Positions 59,033-64,000 of a DNA stretch of 64,000 nt are shown here, one piece after another (positions within the stretch are counted from its first letter, which is position 1; each line of letters starts with the position of its first letter). The position numbers were made by a program, and so were the translations under genes. The DNA lies in NCBI RefSeq assembly GCF_051400755.1, contig NZ_JBLFFL010000001.1, positions 930,001 to 994,000 of the forward strand. The letters are read 5' to 3'. The notes beneath the pieces are model-generated. The model did not search any database. It was not told the origin of the DNA and saw only the letters and a program-made list of their open reading frames with translations. This DNA comes from Parapedobacter sp051400755. GTDB taxonomy: Bacteria; Bacteroidota; Bacteroidia; Sphingobacteriales; Sphingobacteriaceae.

Positions 59033-61474
59033 ATGATAAAGAACTACATCAAAACCACCTTCCGCCACCTATGGCGCAATCGGCTCTTCACGGCGTTGAA
59101 CGTATTGGGCCTCGCTATTGGCATCAGCGCCTGCTGGATCATCTACCGCATGGTGGACTATGAATACAGCTTTGACAAAAGATTTCCCGATGCGGACAGC
59201 ATCTATCAGCTGGTGAGCAGGAGCAAGGATGAAAAAGGATACGAAGGCGGGTTCGCGGGTGTCTCCAAGCCGGTGGTGAATGTGCTGTTGAATGACGTAT
59301 CGGGTGCGGCATTAGTGGTTCCGATGTTTTATCGGTATTACAATTCGGTGACCGTGCCGAATGGCGACAAGGATAAACCGGCTGTATTCGACAGCAATAC
59401 CGGCCAGGTAACCACACTGCCGAGCTACTTCGACATGATCGAATACCGATGGCTAGCGGGCAATAAGCAAACCGCGCTCAATGCCCCGGACAAGGTGGTC
59501 CTTACCGAAAAGAAGGCCCGCGGGTATTTCCCAGACCTTACGCCCGACCAGATGCTGGGGAAAACGCTTATCTACGACGATACCCTGCACAAACAGGTTT
59601 CCGGTATCGTGGCTGCCCTCGATTATCCAAATAGTTTCAACCTCGACAATACGGAGTTCATGCGCGTCGCCGATGCAGATATGAATCACGACGGCTGGGG
59701 CGCAAAAAATTCAAACGACCTCGTATTTTTGAAGGCCAGCAGCCAGACTCATCCGCAGCACATCGTAGACCAATTAAATGCAGTAAACAAGAAGTTCAAC
59801 GAGGAGCTGTTTGCAAAATTCAAGTACGAAAGTTGGTACGAGCTATTGCCGTTATCTGAAAAACATTTCGCTGCCGAGTTTGGTGCACAGACCCGCACGG
59901 CAAACAAGAACGTCTTATACGGCCTGATGGCGGTGGGTGGATTTTTGCTTGTGCTTGCCTGCATCAATTACATCAACCTGAGCACAGCCCTCCTCCCCCA
60001 GCGGGCCAGGGAAATCGGCATCCGCAAAACGCTGGGAAGCACGGCCAACAGCTTAATCAACCGCTTCATCGGCGAAACCTTTACCGTCACCCTATTTGCC
60101 ATGCTCCTCTCCTTTTTGCTGACGTTTTTGGCGAGCAGGGTGTTTGCTGCATTTTTGCCCGAGGGAATGTTTGAATACGTAAACTACGGGGGAATGTTCT
60201 TGTTTATGCTCTTGCTGGTCACCGTCATATCCCTCCTCTCCGGTTTGTATCCGGCGTTCCTATCGACTCGGGTCAATACGGTGAACATTCTGAAAGGGCA
60301 GACGGAAAAAACCATCGGCCGGAATAAGCTGTCGCTTCGCAAAGGACTGATCGTCTTCCAGTTTCTCGTTGCCCAGGTATTCATCATTTCGGCCGTCATC
60401 ACGGGCCAACAGCTCAACTATATGCTGAACAAAGACTTGGGCTTTAATAAAGACGCCATGCTTACCATCGATGTGCCCTATAAGGTATACAACCGGAGCG
60501 AAAACAAGGACAAAGAGTTTGTGCTGAAAAACGAGCTGGAACGGGTGCCTTCCCTCGCTGGAGTAGCATTAGGCGACCGACCGATGAACAACAGCATGAT
60601 GAGCAATACCTACAGCTACTTCAGGGATACATTGGAGATTCAACAGGCGATGCACTTGAAATTTGCCGACACAGCCTATATCGGGCTCTATGACCTGAAG
60701 CTCCTGGCCGGAAGGAATATCCGCCCTTCTGATACCATCAATGAACTCGTCATCAATGAAAAAGCGGTGACCGCATTCGGATTTTCTTCTCCCGAGGAAG
60801 CCGTCGGCCAGATGCTGGTGACGCCTTTCAATGGAAACGCCTACCCAATCGTGGGTGTGGTAAGCGATTTCCATCAATTTGGGCTCCGCGCAGAAATCCA
60901 ACCAACAGCCATCGCGTCACAGAAAAGTAACTTACATACGTTCAACATCAAGCTGACCAAGGAAACTGCCCAATGGACCGGTGCCCTCAAAGCCATCGAA
61001 AGCGAGTGGAACAAGGTGTATCCCGGTGTGCCGTTTGAATACCGCTTTTACGACAAATTCATTGAGGAGTTCTATGAAAGTGACCGCAATACCCAAATCT
61101 TGATACGGGCGGCCACGGGTATTACCATCTTCATCAGCTGCCTTGGCCTGTTCGGCTTGGCGACGCTCACGGCCTTCCAGCGGTCGAAGGAAATCGGTAT
61201 CCGCAAGGTATTGGGCGCCACGGTGTCCGGCATCGTCGGTTTGCTCTCGAAGGATTTCGTAAAGCTGGTATTGATTGCAGTGGTCATCGCCTCCCCCATC
61301 GCCTGGTGGGCAATGAACAAATGGCTGGAGGATTTCGTGTACCGGATAGACATCCAATGGTGGATGTTTGCTGTGGCAGGCGCGGTGGCGGTAATCATTG
61401 CATTGATTACGGTGAGCTGGCAGGCGATACGGGCAGCCGTGGCGAATCCGGTCGAGTCGTTAAGGGATGAGTGA
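59033..61474 (+). CDS. ABC transporter permease, duplicated FtsX/MacB type (P17)
   Basis: 813 residues from MIKNYIKTTFRHLWRNRLFT, the close relative of P7. The loops are REIGIRKTLGSTANS near 324 and KEIGIRKVLGATVSG near 717. The first FtsX domain has LSTALLPQRAREIG, where P7 has LTTAQASQRAKEIG. The second core has GVVSDFHQ. The tail is VANPVESLRDE. It is the last permease of the array; no palindromic element follows, and its stop lies 10 bp from the end of the convergent acyltransferase gene. Being last and lacking the element suggests the element belongs to junctions rather than to single genes. Confidence 0.94.
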   Translation: MIKNYIKTTFRHLWRNRLFTALNVLGLAIGISACWIIYRMVDYEYSFDKRFPDADSIYQLVSRSKDEKGYEGGFAGVSKPVVNVLLNDVSGAALVVPMFYRYYNSVTVPNGDKDKPAVFDSNTGQVTTLPSYFDMIEYRWLAGNKQTALNAPDKVVLTEKKARGYFPDLTPDQMLGKTLIYDDTLHKQVSGIVAALDYPNSFNLDNTEFMRVADADMNHDGWGAKNSNDLVFLKASSQTHPQHIVDQLNAVNKKFNEELFAKFKYESWYELLPLSEKHFAAEFGAQTRTANKNVLYGLMAVGGFLLVLACINYINLSTALLPQRAREIGIRKTLGSTANSLINRFIGETFTVTLFAMLLSFLLTFLASRVFAAFLPEGMFEYVNYGGMFLFMLLLVTVISLLSGLYPAFLSTRVNTVNILKGQTEKTIGRNKLSLRKGLIVFQFLVAQVFIISAVITGQQLNYMLNKDLGFNKDAMLTIDVPYKVYNRSENKDKEFVLKNELERVPSLAGVALGDRPMNNSMMSNTYSYFRDTLEIQQAMHLKFADTAYIGLYDLKLLAGRNIRPSDTINELVINEKAVTAFGFSSPEEAVGQMLVTPFNGNAYPIVGVVSDFHQFGLRAEIQPTAIASQKSNLHTFNIKLTKETAQWTGALKAIESEWNKVYPGVPFEYRFYDKFIEEFYESDRNTQILIRAATGITIFISCLGLFGLATLTAFQRSKEIGIRKVLGATVSGIVGLLSKDFVKLVLIAVVIASPIAWWAMNKWLEDFVYRIDIQWWMFAVAGAVAVIIALITVSWQAIRAAVANPVESLRDE

Positions 61475-61484
61475 TAGAGACGAG

Positions 61485-62534
61485 CTACCGCCTCAAGCCA
61501 AACAAAAGCCTGAGGACATTTACTCGGCGGATGACCAGTTCATATACCGCGAAACTTCCGACCCCTGTAAATAACAACAGCAACGTAAACTGCAAGGGGG
61601 CTCCTATATCCAATGGGAAGATGAGCAGGCTGCCCAAGTACAGGAATATCATATGGACAATATAGATCGGATAGGCCGCCCCGCTCAGGTAGCGCAGGGT
61701 TTGGCTGGGACGGTTGAGGTACTTGTGGGCGAGCGCAAAAACCAGCAAAATCCAGCAATTGGACTCTATGGAGCGCAGGTAATTCGGGGCTTCGGACCTA
61801 AAGTATAGGAGCCGGACGGCAAAAAGCAGGAGTGCCACTCCCAAAAACAGCCACCGCCATTTCAGCAGCATCTCCCAAAATGAGCGACCGGCGAGCACGA
61901 AGCAAAACCCAAAGAAAAAGGCTAGCAGCCCGAGCAAAAATCCATGCCCCGTCATCGCGTACAGTTCGAAGGGCTTCGGATCCATGAGCACGGCTTCGGC
62001 AACGAACGCGCCGAAGACCGGCACCAAACCCAGCGGATGGTTAAGTGCTTTTTTCAGCCACGTAACGATTCGCCCCATTTCATGGCGCTTCAGATAAAAG
62101 CAAACCGGTGATAGCACGACGACATAAACCATGATGTTGCCCAAAAACCAGAGGTGGCCGGGACTGGGCGAATAACTTCGATCAAATTGATAGTAATGTT
62201 GCCAAAGGTATACATGGATGGGAACAATGAAGACTGCCCCGAAAAGAAAGGGAAGTAGAATCCTGCTGGCTCGTTCACGCAGCAGTTGCCGCCAATTCCT
62301 GCGTTGAATAGCGAAATAAACCCCCATGCCCGATACATAAAACAAGAGGGGTATGCGCCACACATTGAGCAAGGTCATGGGAAGCCATAAGGCCACCCAA
62401 GGCTTGTCTGTGGTAATAAATCCAATCATAACACCCCAGGGCTGAAAGCCGATTGCCACGTGATAAACCAAGAGCAGACCGATCGCAATCACTCTGATCC
62501 AATCGATATCATACCTCCGAATCGTTGTTTCCAT
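61485..62534 (-). CDS. Acyltransferase family 3 membrane protein
   Basis: 349 residues with about ten predicted helices. It starts METTIRRYDIDWIRVIAIGL, and the R-x-x-x-x-D-W-x-R-x-x-A pattern with the following LLVYHVAIG histidine is typical of the acyltransferase 3 family (PF01757). GHLWFLGNIMVYVVV is the usual H-L-W-F-L segment. These enzymes acylate sugars, glycans or lipids in the membrane; the acceptor here is unknown. It lies 10 bp downstream of the ankyrin lipoprotein gene on the minus strand and is probably co-transcribed with it. Confidence 0.88.
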   Translation of the reverse strand: METTIRRYDIDWIRVIAIGLLLVYHVAIGFQPWGVMIGFITTDKPWVALWLPMTLLNVWRIPLLFYVSGMGVYFAIQRRNWRQLLRERASRILLPFLFGAVFIVPIHVYLWQHYYQFDRSYSPSPGHLWFLGNIMVYVVVLSPVCFYLKRHEMGRIVTWLKKALNHPLGLVPVFGAFVAEAVLMDPKPFELYAMTGHGFLLGLLAFFFGFCFVLAGRSFWEMLLKWRWLFLGVALLLFAVRLLYFRSEAPNYLRSIESNCWILLVFALAHKYLNRPSQTLRYLSGAAYPIYIVHMIFLYLGSLLIFPLDIGAPLQFTLLLLFTGVGSFAVYELVIRRVNVLRLLFGLRR

Positions 62535-62544
62535 CCTGTATACC

Positions 62545-63147
62545 CTATTTTAACATGGCCGCAATTTCCGGCCGGACCTTTTCGAGTTGAGCATGGTCAA
62601 GCTTTAGTCCCATGGGTGCCAGCATTTTGCCAAGCATATCATAGGTGTTTTTCACCTCATTGAAAGGTGCCGACACGGAATCATAGGCGGTAGCCCCATA
62701 CTTATTCTTGATCGTTTTGTCGGCACCTTTATCCAGCAATATCCTGACGATTTCGGGGCGGCCGAAAAAAGCAGCGCTGATAAGCGGTGTAGACCCTTCG
62801 TTATTCCGGAAATTCAAGTCAGCTCCAGCTGCTATCAATAGCTCAGCCATCACCGCTTTGTCGAAGATGACAGCCGTTATTAATGGACTCGAACCGCCAA
62901 ACGCGTCTTTCTCGTTGAGATCGGTCCCGGCGGCGATATGCTGCTTGAGTGCCGCTACGTTTTCGGTGATCACGGCCGTGTGGATATCGACTGCCGGAGG
63001 TTCAACGTCACCTGTTGCGCTTGACGATGCGCCATCTTGTTGTGCAGAACCATTCCCGCCGGAGCAGGCGACTGTCAGCATAAGGGTAGCCAAAAACGTC
63101 ATCCCAAGAACTGCTTTCGGCAAATTGATTGTTGGTGTTTTCATCAT
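62545..63147 (-). CDS. Ankyrin-repeat lipoprotein
   Basis: 200 residues. The signal MMKTPTINLPKAVLGMTFLA ends with the lipobox TVAC near residue 28, so the mature protein is lipid-anchored. A Ser/Gly-rich linker is followed by three to four ankyrin repeats: AALKQHIAAGTDLNEKD, MAELLIAAGADLNFRNNEGS, EIVRILLDKGADKTIKNKYG. The C-terminal 50 residues are helical. Ankyrin repeats mediate protein contacts; the partner is unknown. It is upstream of the acyltransferase gene by 10 bp. Confidence 0.88.
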   Translation of the reverse strand: MMKTPTINLPKAVLGMTFLATLMLTVACSGGNGSAQQDGASSSATGDVEPPAVDIHTAVITENVAALKQHIAAGTDLNEKDAFGGSSPLITAVIFDKAVMAELLIAAGADLNFRNNEGSTPLISAAFFGRPEIVRILLDKGADKTIKNKYGATAYDSVSAPFNEVKNTYDMLGKMLAPMGLKLDHAQLEKVRPEIAAMLK

Positions 63148-63310
63148 GTTATTCCATTAATTTTATTGGCGTATTTTCAATACGGTAAAGGTCGGCCAAT
63201 GCCCTGGCGTGGGCTAAACAGTTTTGCGGATAAAAGCATTAAGTTTGAAGTAGGCAATATAAATTATGACGAATAGGCATAAACTATGATGCAAAGCCCG
63301 GTGCAAAGGG

Positions 63311-63318
63311 TATCTTTG
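63311..63318 (+). promoter_or_regulatory. Promoter -7 element (TAnnTTTG) of AraC-type gene
   Basis: TATCTTTG, 25 bp before the ATG at 63344, fits the Bacteroidota -7 consensus. The transcript would start about 18 bp before the ATG. Confidence 0.5.
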
Positions 63319-63343
63319 TTTCAAAGAAAAGCAGGGCTACGCT

Positions 63344-64000
63344 ATGCCGGATTTGCATTCTGACACCAACGGCTTTATCAGCCAAGTCACGGCTATTATC
63401 GAGGATAATCTATCTGACGAACAGTTTGGTGTGTCCGAACTGGCCAACGAACTGCACATGAGCCGGTCAAATCTGCTGCGGAAGGTGAGGTCCCTGAGTA
63501 ATCTCTCGGTTAGCCAGCTGATCAGGCAAGTACGCTTAGCGCGCGGCATGGACCTGCTGAAAACTGCTCCACTGACCGTCTCCGAAATAGCTTACCAAGT
63601 AGGGTTTGGCAGCACTTCCTATTTTATCAAATGCTTCCGGGAGCATTACGGGTATCCGCCGGGAGAAGTACACAAAAGAATCCCAGCAGCAGCCACCCTC
63701 CCCGTCAATGAAAATCGTGAATCTACACCGTTGGCGCACCCCCGCCCTAGACGGCGCTTGATCGTTGTAGGGGCACTAACCGCGCTTACCCTGCTGGCTA
63801 TTGGTTTGCTGGGTTATTATTTCTGGCGGCGGCCGCCATCAACCCCACTTGAAAAATCAATAGCCGTATTGCCGTTTAAAAACGAAAGCAATGATTCGAC
63901 CAACCTATATGTGATCAACGGGTTGATGGAGTCGACACTCAACAACCTCCAAAAAATAAAAGACCTCAAGGTCGTCAGCCGGACATCCGCAGAAAAGTAC
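63344..64000 (+). CDS. AraC-family HTH protein with TM helix and TolB-like domain, N-terminal part
   Basis: 219 codons run open to the window end. Residues about 10-110 form an AraC/XylS DNA-binding domain: FGVSELANELHMSRSNLLRK, then LTVSEIAYQVGFGSTSYFIK and CFREHYGYPPGE. A basic linker (RPRRRR) leads to one TM helix, LIVVGALTALTLLAIGLLGY, near 140-160. After it, SIAVLPFKNESNDS, then NGLMESTLNNLQKIKDLKVV, SRTS, the start of a periplasmic TolB-like/FlgO-like domain usually followed by TPR repeats in such proteins. This is a membrane one-component regulator, an inverted analogue of CadC-type sensors. The C-terminus is outside the window. Confidence 0.85.
   Translation, partial: MPDLHSDTNGFISQVTAIIEDNLSDEQFGVSELANELHMSRSNLLRKVRSLSNLSVSQLIRQVRLARGMDLLKTAPLTVSEIAYQVGFGSTSYFIKCFREHYGYPPGEVHKRIPAAATLPVNENRESTPLAHPRPRRRLIVVGALTALTLLAIGLLGYYFWRRPPSTPLEKSIAVLPFKNESNDSTNLYVINGLMESTLNNLQKIKDLKVVSRTSAEKY

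Noticed and set aside
1..64000. tRNA, rRNA, riboswitch or complete insertion sequence
   Set aside because: None was recognised by eye on either strand; only gene-sized proteins, remnants and the listed repeats explain the window.

Overview
The window comes from a mid-GC member of the Bacteroidota, most likely a Sphingobacteriaceae/Parapedobacter-like genome. Evidence: TAnnTTTG-type promoter hexamers before several genes, a DUF6266 gene, an Rpn-family gene with EQGL repeats, FecI-type sigma remnants, lipoprotein signals, and a very large family of about 800-residue duplicated FtsX/MacB permeases. No rRNA, tRNA, CRISPR array or intact insertion sequence was found.

Layout. 1-9 kb: the tail of a periplasmic adaptor gene and permeases P1-P3, with a stand-alone AAA_14-type ATPase gene between P2 and P3 and a paralogue of it after P3. 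10-21 kb: an ordinary chromosomal stretch with a minus-strand redox/carbohydrate cluster (Gfo/Idh/MocA oxidoreductase, PQQ sugar dehydrogenase-PKD-cytochrome c-CBM fusion, Tat-exported FAD oxidoreductase), two fused gene remnants, a YceI lipoprotein, a TetA-like MFS exporter, a large lipoprotein resembling a glycoside hydrolase, and a DUF6266 gene. 22-61.5 kb: one MacB/LolD-type ATPase followed by fourteen more permeases (P4-P17), all on the plus strand. This run is interrupted only by a minus-strand Rpn gene and a small AT-rich island (YoeB-type toxin-antitoxin, a hypothetical gene and a small HTH gene). 61.5-64 kb: a minus-strand acyltransferase/ankyrin pair and the start of an AraC-TM-TolB-like regulator.

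How it may work together. The seventeen permeases each fuse two MacB-like halves, so one polypeptide could form a full transmembrane unit. Only one matching ATPase gene (22.1 kb) and one partial adaptor are present, so ATPase sharing or a non-transport role is likely (inference). Four places carry a strikingly constant control module: two TGTYCG-N4-YGAACA-like dyads whose centres are 21 bp apart, then exactly 63 bp to the GG of a -24/-12 (sigma-54) promoter. They precede P3, the ATPase-P4 pair, P5 and P9. This implies that one NtrC-type enhancer-binding regulator, encoded outside the window, controls the array.

Between the permeases lie further repeated structures: tandem 10-codon mini-ORFs each containing a different but self-complementary hairpin (before P2, and a single one before P3), degenerate heptanucleotide arrays ending 2-8 bases before the ATG (before P4, P5, P11, P13, P15, P16, P17), and a roughly 79-bp palindromic element with compensatory changes placed just after the stop codon (nine copies). 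With the very similar 3' gene ends and a stranded permease 3' fragment at 5.06 kb, they suggest cassette-like amplification and gene conversion, with constant C-termini and variable periplasmic domains.
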